Assembly (NCBI GenBank): GCA_024409235.1 | Contig: JAKSUA010000006.1 | Span: forward strand, 47,801-111,800 | Direction: 5' to 3' | DNA length: 64,000 nucleotides | Source: Bacteroidales bacterium | GTDB lineage: Bacteria; Bacteroidota; Bacteroidia; Bacteroidales; UBA1715 | In this document: positions 37,347-46,633 of the stretch, piece after piece | Position numbering within the stretch: the stretch's first letter is position 1 | How the letters are laid out: each line of letters starts with the position of its first letter | Made by a program: the position numbers and the translations under genes | The notes under the pieces: generated by a model | Told to the model about the DNA's origin: nothing | Seen by the model: the letters and a program-made list of their open reading frames with translations, nothing else | Database searches by the model: none

Positions 37347-37389
37347 TTATTTAAAACGAACGAATGCCATAATTATTATGACGGACTGT

Positions 37390-38328
37390 TTATTTTTTGA
37401 ATGTAGGCCAACCGTCTTTTGTTTGTTTCATTTTATAATGAGCTGAAATCATTATAAACATATAGAAATCTCTATCGTAAGGGTCTCCACGTTGCTCATT
37501 ATAGTAATGATATTGACCATTTTCGTAGCAGTGTTTTACGTATGCCGGATCAGCTGCAAGTTTTGCCATAGCATCAGTTACAGTATTGTCATGAGCAGCA
37601 ACTAAGTCTGGATTGGCATAAGTGGTGCTAACATCGTCCAAATAGTCTGTAAATAGGAATCGTAATCCTGCTTCTGCTGATATAGCCCATCTTTTATTTA
37701 TAGTATATTTAGCAATAAGACCTAATGGAATACAAATTTGATATAAAGAATAAGGTCTTCTTGTTTCTATGTAGTTCTGACCTTCAGTTCCAATTGGTTG
37801 AAGAGCAATCCATTCACCTTCAATTTTTGCTTTTGGATTAAAGTGGTATAAACCAATTCCTGCAAAACAATAGGTAGAGAATTTCTTTCCCTTTTGTCCA
37901 CGAACGCCACGTAGGTCATAAATGTGACCGCCTCGTTCTTTTCTAATTTTATATTCTAATCTAAAACTTAATTCTTGAATAGGTGTCCTAAATGACAAGT
38001 CACGATCAGAACGGAAGTATTCTTTAGTTTTGTTATCATTACCAGATAACATACCGATTGAGAATGTTGTTTGCCAAGATACACGTTCACGGAATGTTTT
38101 TCTCATTCCAACGCATCCTCCAAATCGTGTCGATAAAAAGTCAAGGTCTAAAATGGAATTTCTTCCAACGCCATTACCACCACCTAATTCACCAAGCATA
38201 AATGATGGTCCAAAACCACCAATTAATTCGTATGGGTAGGTCTTCCACATTTTATCTTGTCCGAATGCGAAAGAAGAACACAATGCAACTAAAACTATTG
38301 ACGTAATTGTATTCTTTAGCTTAATCAT
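37390..38328 (-). CDS. Outer-membrane barrel protein, second DUF6089-like paralogue
   Basis: 312 residues from the ATG at 38328. A longer in-frame version from 38391 would place a perfect -7 box inside the coding sequence and spoil the signal peptide (MIKLKNTITSIVLVALCSSF, then AFGQ), so the shorter start is chosen. The mature protein has the barrel features of the neighbouring gene, including ELIGGFGPSFMLGELGGG near the N-terminus, and a long loop between about residues 220 and 280. The role is unknown. The pair lies after nadK, in a context where one such gene is usual in Bacteroidota. Confidence 0.68.
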   Translation of the reverse strand: MIKLKNTITSIVLVALCSSFAFGQDKMWKTYPYELIGGFGPSFMLGELGGGNGVGRNSILDLDFLSTRFGGCVGMRKTFRERVSWQTTFSIGMLSGNDNKTKEYFRSDRDLSFRTPIQELSFRLEYKIRKERGGHIYDLRGVRGQKGKKFSTYCFAGIGLYHFNPKAKIEGEWIALQPIGTEGQNYIETRRPYSLYQICIPLGLIAKYTINKRWAISAEAGLRFLFTDYLDDVSTTYANPDLVAAHDNTVTDAMAKLAADPAYVKHCYENGQYHYYNEQRGDPYDRDFYMFIMISAHYKMKQTKDGWPTFKK

Positions 38329-38348
38329 AAAAATGAAATTATATATTG

Positions 38349-38356
38349 CAAATATA
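38349..38356 (-). promoter_or_regulatory. -7 promoter element on the minus strand (TAtaTTTG)
   Basis: Read on the minus strand, 38356 to 38349 is TATATTTG, ending 20 bp before the ATG at 38328. It supports the short start of the barrel protein and independent transcription from nadK. Confidence 0.6.
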
Positions 38357-38387
38357 TAAGAAAGTTCTAGAAAAATATTGAATTTTC

Positions 38388-39260
38388 TCATTTTCTTATA
38401 TCCATTCCTAAATTTAGTTTGTCTCTTAGTGTGCAGAAAAATGTTGTGTTTGGCATTTCTAATGTTGAAATTGAATACCTTGATTTTTTTATGTGTATGA
38501 TAGGTGTATTTTTTATTGTTTGGCTTTGGTAGTCGTTAGAAATCAAAAATTCAGTGAATTCGCCAGTGGCTTCAAGTGTAATGTCTTCGTTATCAGGAAT
38601 TATGATTGGTCGTATGTTAAGTGTATGTGGAGCAATTGGGGTAATTATAATCGAATGGTTGTCTGGTGTTAGAATAGGGGAACCTAAACTAAGTGAATAG
38701 CCTGTCGATCCTGTAGGAGTACTAACAACAACTCCGTCTGCCCAAAAAGAGCAGAGAAATTCTTTTCCTACAAATACATTTATTTTGATTAATTTTACTG
38801 CGTTGCTTTTTTGTAAGGTGATTTCATTTAGTCCAATTCCTTTTGTTGTTTTTTTGTCATTTTTTAAGGAGAAGTCTAGTAAAAAGCGTTTCTTGACAGA
38901 GTATTTCTTCTCTTTTATGTATTGAATGACTTGTGTTATGTCGTTAGGATTGGTTTGCGCTAAAAAACCTAGTTTGCCGAAATTGATACCTAAAATAGGA
39001 ATGTTTTTCTTGTAACATAAATGTGCACATTTAAGGAAGGTGCCGTCTCCTCCTAAACTTATAATAATATCAGTTTGTTTTTCATCAATATCTGTGAAAT
39101 CTTGAATGTCAAAGATGTTGAATTTTTGACATTCAAGATATTCTTTAAATTCTTTGTAGATTGATAGTTCAAAACCAGCATCTATAAAACATTTAAGAAT
39201 TTCTTCAAATTTGTTTTTGTAGTCTTGAGAAATGTTGACGCCGAAAAATGCTATTTTCAT
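38388..39260 (-). CDS. nadK: NAD kinase
   Basis: 290 residues. The diagnostic GGDGT is in IISLGGDGTFLKCA near residue 75, followed by LGINFGKLGFLAQ. The NAD-binding segment is VVVSTPTGSTGYSLSLGSP. The enzyme phosphorylates NAD to NADP in the cytoplasm. The gene starts 72 bp after the dnaA stop, beyond the terminator, and runs in the same direction. Confidence 0.94.
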   Translation of the reverse strand: MKIAFFGVNISQDYKNKFEEILKCFIDAGFELSIYKEFKEYLECQKFNIFDIQDFTDIDEKQTDIIISLGGDGTFLKCAHLCYKKNIPILGINFGKLGFLAQTNPNDITQVIQYIKEKKYSVKKRFLLDFSLKNDKKTTKGIGLNEITLQKSNAVKLIKINVFVGKEFLCSFWADGVVVSTPTGSTGYSLSLGSPILTPDNHSIIITPIAPHTLNIRPIIIPDNEDITLEATGEFTEFLISNDYQSQTIKNTPIIHIKKSRYSISTLEMPNTTFFCTLRDKLNLGMDIRK

Positions 39261-39301
39261 AATTTGTTTTTTTACAAATGTAAAATTATGAAAATGTGTT
39301 G

Positions 39302-39333
39302 AAAAAAAAAGACGACCGAAGTCGTCTTTTTTT
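39302..39333 (-). terminator. Terminator at the end of dnaA
   Basis: GACGAC (39311-39316) and GTCGTC (39321-39326) with a CGAA tetraloop, flanked by A and T runs on both sides, so it can work in both directions. It touches the dnaA stop codon. Confidence 0.85.
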
Positions 39334-40786
39334 ATTGTAGTTTGAATCGTTTTTCCAAATCTGCTATATATCGTTTAAATCTCTTGTCCGTTTCCATAAG
39401 ATTATTTACGGTTTTGCATGCGTGAAGAACGGTTGCATGGTCTTTTCCACCAATTTGAGAGCCTATGGATGCAAGAGAATTCTTCGTATATATTTTTGCA
39501 AAATACATTGCAACTTGACGAGACTGAACGATTTCTCTTTTTCTCGTTTTTGATTTAAGTTGATCAGGTGCAATGTTAAAATAATCGCAAACTGTCTTTT
39601 TGATGAAATCGATTGAAATGTCTTGTTGTGTGCTTTTTACAAGTTTTTCAACAACATCCTTCGCTAATTCAAGGTTTAATTGTTTCTTGTTGATAGTTGC
39701 TTGGGCAAGGATAGAAATCAAAACTCCTTCTAGTTCTCGAACGTTGGAAGAAATGTGATTTGCAATATATTCAACAACATCTTCATCAATGTCAATACCT
39801 TCTTTTTGAATTTTCTGTTTAAGGATTTCAAGTCTTGTTTCAAAATTAGGAACAGTAAGTTCTGCAGATAGTCCCCATTTGAAACGTGAAAGCAAACGTT
39901 CGCTTAAACCTTGCATTTCTACAGGAGGACAGTCTGAAGTTAAAATGATTTGTCTTCCTTTTTGGTGCAAATAGTTGAATATTTGGAAGAATGCATTTTG
40001 TGTTCCTTCTTTTTTGGCAAAAAGTTGAACGTCTTCAATTATTAACACGTCAATATTTTGATAAAAATGAAGGAAGTTATTTCTGTCATTATCAAGAGCT
40101 GCTTGTGCATATTGTCTTTCAAATGTGTCAGCATCAACATAAAGAACATTTTTCTTTGGAAATAAATCTTTTATTTCCATTCCTATAGCCTGTACTAAAT
40201 GGGTTTTTCCTAAGCCAGACTTTCCATAAATTAATAGGGGATTGTATGTTGATTTTACTGCATTTTTTGCTACAGCAATACCTGCAGATCTTGCTAATTT
40301 GTTGCAGTCACCTTCAATAAAGTTTGCAAAAGAATAATATGGGTTTAATTGTGAATCAATAACACCCTTTACACCAGGCAAAATAAAAGGATCCTTAATT
40401 ACATTTGATGCAGGATGGTAATTTGTTGGTTGAGGAACATTTTTGCTTGCTGGATTTTTTCCAGTGTGAGTAGTAGTAATTGTTTTACCTGTATTTTGGT
40501 CAGTTTTTACCCAAACACTATATTTTAAGTTTATGTTTGGACCAAATACTTTCTGAAGAACACGGCTCAACAATTCAATGTAATTCTCTTCTAGAAATTC
40601 ATAGTAGAACTCACTTGGAACTTGAATTGTTAATGTGCTGTCTTTCCAATCAACAGCCTTGATTGGTTCAAACCATGTACGAAAACTTTGTACCCCTGTT
40701 TGATCAACCCCTAAAATGTCTTTAATAATTGTAAGACATTCTGCCCATTTTTCTTTGTAGTTCTTCGTGTTTTCCACCGTTTCCAT
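39332..40786 (-). CDS. dnaA: Chromosomal replication initiator DnaA
   Basis: 484 residues. Domain I about 1-90, a low-complexity linker to about 140, and the AAA+ domain with Walker A GKSGLGKTHL and Walker B VLIIEDVQLF. The C-terminal DNA-binding domain carries the signature GGKDHATVLHACKTV. It initiates replication at oriC. dnaN and recF are not next to it, which is usual in Bacteroidota, and no cluster of DnaA boxes is visible upstream. Confidence 0.96.
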   Translation of the reverse strand: METVENTKNYKEKWAECLTIIKDILGVDQTGVQSFRTWFEPIKAVDWKDSTLTIQVPSEFYYEFLEENYIELLSRVLQKVFGPNINLKYSVWVKTDQNTGKTITTTHTGKNPASKNVPQPTNYHPASNVIKDPFILPGVKGVIDSQLNPYYSFANFIEGDCNKLARSAGIAVAKNAVKSTYNPLLIYGKSGLGKTHLVQAIGMEIKDLFPKKNVLYVDADTFERQYAQAALDNDRNNFLHFYQNIDVLIIEDVQLFAKKEGTQNAFFQIFNYLHQKGRQIILTSDCPPVEMQGLSERLLSRFKWGLSAELTVPNFETRLEILKQKIQKEGIDIDEDVVEYIANHISSNVRELEGVLISILAQATINKKQLNLELAKDVVEKLVKSTQQDISIDFIKKTVCDYFNIAPDQLKSKTRKREIVQSRQVAMYFAKIYTKNSLASIGSQIGGKDHATVLHACKTVNNLMETDKRFKRYIADLEKRFKLQ

Positions 40787-41129
40787 TATCGTTCCCTTCT
40801 ATAAAATAATTTCGTTTTATTTTCTTAACAAAGGTGCTAATAAAAAATCAAAAAAAAATATCGTTTTGACTTGCTTTTTTCATTTCTTCTATAGGGGGTT
40901 GTGTTTCAGTATTTTAATTTTTGTAACTTTTTGTAGTGTATTTGTATTTTATTGATACTCAATGTGTTGCATTTATCTTATTGATTTTATTGCAGTTGAA
41001 TGTTTGCTTTATAATGAAAAAAAATTGCACCTGTTTTTGAGTTAAAATCAGGTGCAATTTTAATGTCGTTGACTATTAGTTTGTTACGTTTTTTCTTATT
41101 TGAAAAACATGTTTTTTTTGAATAAAAAG
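40787..41129. other. Intergenic region between dnaA and the MCE gene
   Basis: 343 bp, very AT-rich. It holds the terminator of the MCE operon (41013-41061) and the presumed dnaA leader. I find no TTATCCACA-type DnaA boxes, no tRNA and no convincing TAnnTTTG for dnaA. Confidence 0.5.
41013..41061 (-). terminator. Terminator after the MCE gene
   Basis: AAAATTGCACCTG (41021-41033) and CAGGTGCAATTTT (41049-41061) form a 13-bp stem. On the minus strand it is followed by a T-run (A-run at 41017-41024 on the plus strand). It is oriented for the gene ending at 41130. Confidence 0.88.
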
Positions 41130-42116
41130 TTACTTTTCTTTCTTTTCTTTTGATGAACTGAAAATAGGGAAGGAAACATATCGTTTTGGATTTTTTTGAA
41201 CATCAATAAGTAGGGAATTGAGTTGTTTTGATGCGTCATCCAAATTATTGTATAATGCTTTGTCATTAATCAATGCTCCTAAAGAACTTTCGCCCTTATT
41301 GACTTGTTCAAGAACTTTGTTAAGTTCTGTTACAGCTGCTTCTGTTTTTGTTAGTGTGTTTGTGATATTTGCTTTTGACAAAGAATCAGTCATGTTAGAG
41401 AAGTTTGCTATGATTGAACCCAAATCATCGGAATGTTCATTTATGCTTTTGGTAATACCATTAACATTAGTAAGGATTTGCTGAATGTTTTCGTCTCCGT
41501 TTGTTAAAATTGTATCAAGTGTTACACCGGAATGATGAATTGCGTCGATAGCGTTTTGAAGTTTTACAAAGCATCTTCGCAGCTCTTCTCCGTTGGATTC
41601 ATTGACTACATATTTAATCTGATCTATAGCAACAGCTGCGCTTTCTAGAAGTTTCTCAGCCTGTGCTTTTAATGGTGCTACTTCTATTCTAACTTGGTCG
41701 GTAATAGATGCCTCGATTTCTGAATGTAATGTGTCGAAGTTTTTTGCATAACCGTCTTCAGGAGAAAAATTCTTGGGTAGGACAATGTCTATTGCTTTTG
41801 ACCCTAATAAGTCGGAACTGAAAATTTTGGCTGTAGTTGTTTTAGGTAAATAAATGTCGGAGTTGATGCTTAATTCTACTGTTAACTCATCATATTGTGA
41901 GGAACTGAAGTAGATATCTTTTACATGTCCGATTTTATAACCTCTAAGTAGTACAGCTGCATTTTTCTGTAATCCTTCTACTTGACTGTAGGTTGTATAA
42001 TAAAGGTTTTCGCTTGTGAAGAGATTTTTTCCTTTGCAGAAATTAATTCCCCAAACAAGAACACCTGTGATTATTGCTACTAAAAGTCCAATTTTTATTG
42101 CTTTATCTTTGTCCAT
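41130..42116 (-). CDS. MCE/MlaD-family membrane-anchored lipid-transport protein
   Basis: 328 residues with one N-terminal transmembrane segment (IGLLVAIITGVLVWGINF), then a single MCE domain at about 38-115 (TTYSQVEGLQKNAAVLLRGYKIGHVKDI). The remainder is a long helical region with coiled-coil heptads to about residue 310. MlaD rings carry lipids between the inner and outer membranes. No mlaE/mlaF permease or ATPase gene lies next to it. It starts 5 bp after the amidase stop, so they form an operon. Confidence 0.87.
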   Translation of the reverse strand: MDKDKAIKIGLLVAIITGVLVWGINFCKGKNLFTSENLYYTTYSQVEGLQKNAAVLLRGYKIGHVKDIYFSSSQYDELTVELSINSDIYLPKTTTAKIFSSDLLGSKAIDIVLPKNFSPEDGYAKNFDTLHSEIEASITDQVRIEVAPLKAQAEKLLESAAVAIDQIKYVVNESNGEELRRCFVKLQNAIDAIHHSGVTLDTILTNGDENIQQILTNVNGITKSINEHSDDLGSIIANFSNMTDSLSKANITNTLTKTEAAVTELNKVLEQVNKGESSLGALINDKALYNNLDDASKQLNSLLIDVQKNPKRYVSFPIFSSSKEKKEK

Positions 42117-42121
42117 TGTAA

Positions 42122-43312
42122 TTATTTAGTTTTTAATCTTGCTTCTGATACTTGTAATTTTTTATTGTTTTTGTCCCGCGCAACTACATAAGCTGAAGGG
42201 TATTTTTCTTTTACTTCTGGCAATAACGCAGAAATTTCATTAAATGTGGCAGTTTTTCCAACATAATATTTTACAAAGCCGCCCTCTTCTAATGAATATA
42301 CGTTTTTAAGTCCGTTAAAGTTTTCTGGGGTTAGGGGAATCTGATCTTTTCCTGCTCCGATTTGAATACTGTAATATATGTCGTAATCTGACTGAGTTTG
42401 TGTATTCGTGGTATTATTTGAAGTTGTTTGTTTTGTGTTTGTTTGTGTTGGTTTAGTTTGAGTGTTATTGCTTTGCTGTGTTTTTGGTTGCGTGCTTGTA
42501 TTTGATTCGTTAGAACGTTGAATTTCACCGTTTGATCTTTTTTCGATATAATTTTTGTATTCAACAAATGCATTGTAAATAGCATAAGCCATTTCTGCCT
42601 GATTGTCAGGGTTGTTTAACCAAAGTTCTTCTTCTTCGTTTGATATGAATCCTGTTTCAATTAAAACACTCGGCATTATTGTTTTCCATAAAACAAGGAA
42701 TGGAGCTTGATGAACGCTTCTGTCTTTTCTGCCAACTTCGTCTCTGAATTTGCTTTGAATCATTCCTGCTAAAGCTAAACTGTTGTCGCAGAAAGCACCT
42801 TGTTGAAGGTTGTGCAAAATAATCGCTTCATTGTCGTTTGCAGACATTCCCTGGTATTGCGACGCGTCAGATTCAAGGGAAATTACATTGTTCTCCATTT
42901 TTGCGACTTTTAGATTTGCCTCGTTTTTGGCTAAACCCATAGTCCATGTGTCAGTTCCGTATGCTTCAGGATTCACGTTCGCATTTACGTGGATTGAAAT
43001 AAATAGGTCTGCTTTGGCTTTGTTCGCAATTTCGGCACGTTTGTGTAATTCAATAAACTCGTCTGTTTTTCTTGTGTAGATAACATTTACATCAGGACAG
43101 TTCATTGAAATTAATCCACCAGCTTTTAATGCTATTGCTAACGTAATGTTTTTTTCCTGGGAGATTTTACCACAGGCTCCAGGGTCTTTCCCTCCGTGAC
43201 CAGCATCAATAACCAATGTTTTTACCGTATATGTAGGAGTTTGACCAATGGTTGAAGTGCACCAAAGGAGGAATATCCCCAATACTATATATATATGTCT
43301 CATTGTTTGCAT
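42122..43312 (-). CDS. N-acetylmuramoyl-L-alanine amidase (AmiC type) with SPOR-like tail
   Basis: 396 residues with a signal peptide (IYIVLGIFLLWCTSTIGQ). Amidase_3 domain: LVIDAGHGGKDPGA (zinc His), then E-K-N-I-T, SIHVNAN, and VLIETGFISNEEEE near residue 240. A Thr/Gln/Asn-rich linker (about 275-320) leads to a C-terminal SPOR-like peptidoglycan-binding region (about 320-396). It cleaves the amide between MurNAc and the stem peptide in the periplasm. A second ATG three codons in is also possible. It is divergent from lptD. Confidence 0.9.
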   Translation of the reverse strand: MQTMRHIYIVLGIFLLWCTSTIGQTPTYTVKTLVIDAGHGGKDPGACGKISQEKNITLAIALKAGGLISMNCPDVNVIYTRKTDEFIELHKRAEIANKAKADLFISIHVNANVNPEAYGTDTWTMGLAKNEANLKVAKMENNVISLESDASQYQGMSANDNEAIILHNLQQGAFCDNSLALAGMIQSKFRDEVGRKDRSVHQAPFLVLWKTIMPSVLIETGFISNEEEELWLNNPDNQAEMAYAIYNAFVEYKNYIEKRSNGEIQRSNESNTSTQPKTQQSNNTQTKPTQTNTKQTTSNNTTNTQTQSDYDIYYSIQIGAGKDQIPLTPENFNGLKNVYSLEEGGFVKYYVGKTATFNEISALLPEVKEKYPSAYVVARDKNNKKLQVSEARLKTK

Positions 43313-43422
43313 TGTGTTATAAAGTATTCGTATCGGTTTCGCAAAGATTGAAATTTTCTAATTAATTTTGCCAAAAAATAACGCATTGACGTTATATATT
43401 GACAAAAATAGCATTTTAAAAC

Positions 43423-45963
43423 TTGCAGAGACAAAGTTATATATATTTTTTACTAACACTTTTTTCAAGTGTGATTTTTCTTACTGCAGAAGCTCAGGAT
43501 ACAACTTCTGTGAAAACGCAGGAAAAAAAGAATAATAGTGGGCTTGATAGTCCAGTGGTTTATTCTTCGCAGGATTCAATTGTCTTTAATATTTCAGGAA
43601 ATGCCGTCCAGACATTTGGCGATGGAAAAATTAAATATGAAAACATTGACCTTCAATCAGAATATATAGAATTAGATGTTGTAAAACGTGAAGTTTTTGC
43701 AAAAGGAATTGCTGATTCAACCAATACGGTAAAGGGTTCTCCTGTGTATAAGGATGCTTCAGATTCGTTCGATGCAGATTCAATGCGTTATAATTTTGAC
43801 TCTAAAAAAGGGTTGGCGTTTGGTATTTATACAAAGCAGGAGGATGCTTATCTGCATGGAGGGCGAACGAAAATTCATAGTAATGAGGAAATTCATATCG
43901 AACATGGAAAATATACAACTTGTGATGAGAAAGATCCGCATTTTTATGTAGAGATGACGAAAGGAAAGGTTGTCATTGATGATAAAATTGTATTTGGACC
44001 GTCGTGGGTTGTTGTAGATGAGATTCCTATTCCTGTGGTGATTCCGTTTGGATATTTCCCGATAACAAAAGGACGGTCAAATGGTATTATTATTCCAACA
44101 ATCGGAGAGGAGTCGTCGAAAGGATATTATTTCAGAAATGGCGGTGTCTATTTTGGTATAAGCGAATATGTTGATTTTAAATGGCTTGCTGATGTCTATT
44201 CATTGGGAAGTTGGAGAACAACTGTTGCTTCGAATTATAAACTACGGTACCGTTTTAATGGTAATTTTTCTGTTACTTACGCTAGTTTGGTTACAAATGA
44301 AATCCGTCAGACTCCAACATTCAATGTGAAATGGACTCATAATCAAACTCAAAAATCTCCGTACAGTCCTAATTTTAGTGCCAGTGTAAATTATGGTTCT
44401 GCAGGTTATGCGAAGCAAAATACATACAGTACGAGTGAATATTTAAATAACCAGATTAGTTCAAATGTTTATTTTAGTAAGAAGTTTGCTGGAACTCCGT
44501 TATCTTTTTCTGCATCGTTGTCGCATAGTCAGAATAATATTGATAGTACCATTACTTTGACGTTGCCTCAGTTGCGCTTGACGGCATCAACGTTTACACC
44601 ATTGAAACGTAAACACGGCGTAGGAAAAGAACGTTTCTACGAGAAAATAGCTGTGTCGTACACGGGGGAAATGCAAAATAAGTTAGTTAATGCAAAATTA
44701 GATTCTAATTTTTATCGGAAAGAGACTTTGGATTTGTTTCAAAGTGGTATAAATCATTCTGTTCCGGTAAGTGCGAGTTTTAAGTTGTTTAAGTATATAA
44801 CTGTTTCACCTTCATTTAATTATCAGGAACGTTGGTACACGACAAAGTTGACGAAGGAATGGGATGATGAGTATATACAATATAATAGGAATGATACAAT
44901 TGTTGGTGGGGTTCGAATTGATACATTGGCAGAATTTAATCGGGTTTACAATTATTCTGCAGGAGTGAGTGCTAGTACTAAAATATATGGAATGTATCGT
45001 TTCCGAAGCGATTTCTTGAAGGCAATTAGGCATGTGGTAACTCCAAGTGTTTCATACACATTAACTCCTGATTTTTCGTCTGAAAAGTATGGGTATTATG
45101 GAACTTATACAAAGAATTTAGAAGGAGAGACTTCAACATATTCATATTATGAAAAAGGTATCTATGGTGTCCCAGCTTCTCAACGACAGAGTGCATTGTC
45201 ATTTTCGTTAGGAAATAATTTGGAGGCTAAAATACGTAATAAGGCTGATACTGTAACGGGCACGAAGAAGGTTAAGTTGATTGAAAGTTTGTCACTGAGT
45301 GGTTCGTATAATTTTGCGGCAGATTCACTAAAAATGAGCTTGATAAGTCTTTCCGGATATTCTACAATCCTAAATAGATTGACATTGCGCTATTCAGCAA
45401 CATTTGATCCGTATGCAATAGGGGAACGTTCAACTAGTAGTGGGAAAACGCAAGTTCGTGTGAATAACTATATGATAGATAAATATGGCTCTTTATGGCG
45501 TAAAACACAGGACCAATGGGCTACTTCGTTGTCTTATACGTTTGGGCCAATTCGCGATAAATCAGAAAAAGTGAATGTTCCTGTTGATGACTTATATTCA
45601 TATTGGGACGTTCCTTGGAGTCTAAATGTGTCGTATTCTTTGAGTATTCCTCGAAAGTATTATTACGATTATAATAATGAATTAGATTCTGTTTCTAATA
45701 ATGTGATTCAGACTGTAAGTGCGAGTGGTAAGGTTAGTTTAACAAAGAATTGGAATGTTTCGTTTTCAACAGGTTGGGATTTCCAGGAAAAGGGAATATC
45801 ATATACAACTTTAAATGTATATCGTGACTTGCATTGCTGGGATATGTCGTTTACGTGGGTGCCTTATGGTGATCGTCAACGTTGGGAATTTACATTAAAA
45901 ATCAAAGCAAGTATGTTGAGCGATATTAAGATTGATTTGAAGAGCTCATCTGAATATTTTTAG
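43423..45963 (+). CDS. lptD: LPS-assembly outer-membrane protein LptD (OstA-type)
   Basis: 846 residues starting at TTG (43423). An in-frame TAA lies at 43417-43419 and the next ATG is over 100 codons inside, so TTG is the only start that gives the signal peptide (QRQSYIYFLLTLFSSVIFL, then TAEAQ). The N-terminal OstA beta-jellyroll region is about 45-200 (IKYENIDLQSEYIELD), followed by a large beta-barrel to residue 846 with many aromatic-ended strands. LptD with LptE inserts LPS into the outer leaflet. ridA follows 10 bp downstream. Bacteroidota LptD is divergent from the E. coli protein. Confidence 0.88.
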   Translation: MQRQSYIYFLLTLFSSVIFLTAEAQDTTSVKTQEKKNNSGLDSPVVYSSQDSIVFNISGNAVQTFGDGKIKYENIDLQSEYIELDVVKREVFAKGIADSTNTVKGSPVYKDASDSFDADSMRYNFDSKKGLAFGIYTKQEDAYLHGGRTKIHSNEEIHIEHGKYTTCDEKDPHFYVEMTKGKVVIDDKIVFGPSWVVVDEIPIPVVIPFGYFPITKGRSNGIIIPTIGEESSKGYYFRNGGVYFGISEYVDFKWLADVYSLGSWRTTVASNYKLRYRFNGNFSVTYASLVTNEIRQTPTFNVKWTHNQTQKSPYSPNFSASVNYGSAGYAKQNTYSTSEYLNNQISSNVYFSKKFAGTPLSFSASLSHSQNNIDSTITLTLPQLRLTASTFTPLKRKHGVGKERFYEKIAVSYTGEMQNKLVNAKLDSNFYRKETLDLFQSGINHSVPVSASFKLFKYITVSPSFNYQERWYTTKLTKEWDDEYIQYNRNDTIVGGVRIDTLAEFNRVYNYSAGVSASTKIYGMYRFRSDFLKAIRHVVTPSVSYTLTPDFSSEKYGYYGTYTKNLEGETSTYSYYEKGIYGVPASQRQSALSFSLGNNLEAKIRNKADTVTGTKKVKLIESLSLSGSYNFAADSLKMSLISLSGYSTILNRLTLRYSATFDPYAIGERSTSSGKTQVRVNNYMIDKYGSLWRKTQDQWATSLSYTFGPIRDKSEKVNVPVDDLYSYWDVPWSLNVSYSLSIPRKYYYDYNNELDSVSNNVIQTVSASGKVSLTKNWNVSFSTGWDFQEKGISYTTLNVYRDLHCWDMSFTWVPYGDRQRWEFTLKIKASMLSDIKIDLKSSSEYF

Positions 45964-45973
45964 TTAGAGAATT

Positions 45974-46351
45974 ATGAATAAAGTAATTAAAACATTAAAA
46001 GCACCAGCTCCGATTGGACCATACGAACAGGCTATTTTAGCAGAAAATACATTGTATATTTCAGGACAAATTCCTGTGAATCCAACAACTGGAGAACTTG
46101 TTTCTTCGTCTTATACGGAGGCTACGCAACAAGTAATGAATAATTTGTCGGAGATTCTAAGTGCTGCCGAGATGACATTTGAAAATGTTGTTCGCTGTAC
46201 GATTTTTGTTACTGACTTAAATCACTTTGGTGAAGTAAATGAGACGTATGGTTCTTATTTTAAGTCAATTGCTCCGTCAAGAGAATGTGTACAGGTGGCG
46301 GCATTACCTAAAGGGGCGTTAGTGGAGATTTCAGCGATAGCAGTAAAATAA
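45974..46351 (+). CDS. ridA: RidA-family enamine/imine deaminase
   Basis: 125 residues, the normal length. The family core is visible: LYISGQIPVNPTTGEL, NLSEILSAAEMTFENVVRCTIF and the active-site arginine in PSRECVQVAALPKGALVEI. RidA trimers hydrolyse reactive 2-aminoacrylate-type enamines. It is 10 bp downstream of lptD, which suggests cotranscription, an arrangement I recall in other Bacteroidota. Confidence 0.9.
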   Translation: MNKVIKTLKAPAPIGPYEQAILAENTLYISGQIPVNPTTGELVSSSYTEATQQVMNNLSEILSAAEMTFENVVRCTIFVTDLNHFGEVNETYGSYFKSIAPSRECVQVAALPKGALVEISAIAVK

Positions 46352-46386
46352 AAATCGAAATATTTTTAATAAAAATATTCCTGTTT

Positions 46387-46417
46387 TTTGTGTTTTCTAA
46401 ACAAAAGGTTATATTTG
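46387..46417 (+). promoter_or_regulatory. Consensus promoter with no ORF directly behind it
   Basis: TTTG (46387-46390), exactly 19 bp, then TATATTTG (46410-46417). This is the best promoter match in the window. Transcription would begin near 46424, 29 bp before a terminator hairpin. Confidence 0.72.
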
Positions 46418-46423
46418 CATTAC

Positions 46424-46486
46424 TGTTACGCTTTATTATTATTTAAATGAATGGCGGGTAAGATAAATTTCTTTCCGCCTTTTTTT
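46424..46486 (+). ncRNA. Candidate small RNA or attenuated leader (about 60 nt)
   Basis: The promoter at 46387-46417 is followed by about 30 nt and then a terminator: GGCGG (46453-46457) with CCGCC (46475-46479), supported by the flanking purine/pyrimidine arms, and T7 (46480-46486). No start with a usable ORF is present except a four-codon ATG-AAT-GGC-GGG-TAA inside the hairpin arm. The unit lies between ridA and the alpha-oxoamine synthase gene, which has its own -7 box at 46594. I do not recognise the RNA family. Confidence 0.55.
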
Positions 46487-46593
46487 ATGCCTTTTTGTTT
46501 CTGAAAGAGCATAAAAACCATCTGAAATGCATTATTAAACGATGTAATGCTGTAATTTTTCTGTTATGTCAATGTTTGGTACGAGAAAAATTA

Positions 46594-46601
46594 TACATTT
46601 G
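46594..46601 (+). promoter_or_regulatory. -7 element of the alpha-oxoamine synthase gene
   Basis: TACATTTG (46594-46601) 32 bp before the ATG at 46634. The nearest upstream TTTG (46575-46578) leaves only a 15-bp spacer, shorter than normal. Confidence 0.55.
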
Positions 46602-46633
46602 CAAAAAAGGTAATAATTTCTAATTCAATAAAA

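Noticed and set aside
40787..41129. Replication origin next to dnaA
   Set aside because: No DnaA-box cluster, and dnaN/recF are not adjacent.
43423..43425. lptD lacking a start codon
   Set aside because: TTG at 43423 gives a normal signal peptide right after an in-frame stop; rare starts of this kind are accepted in bacteria.
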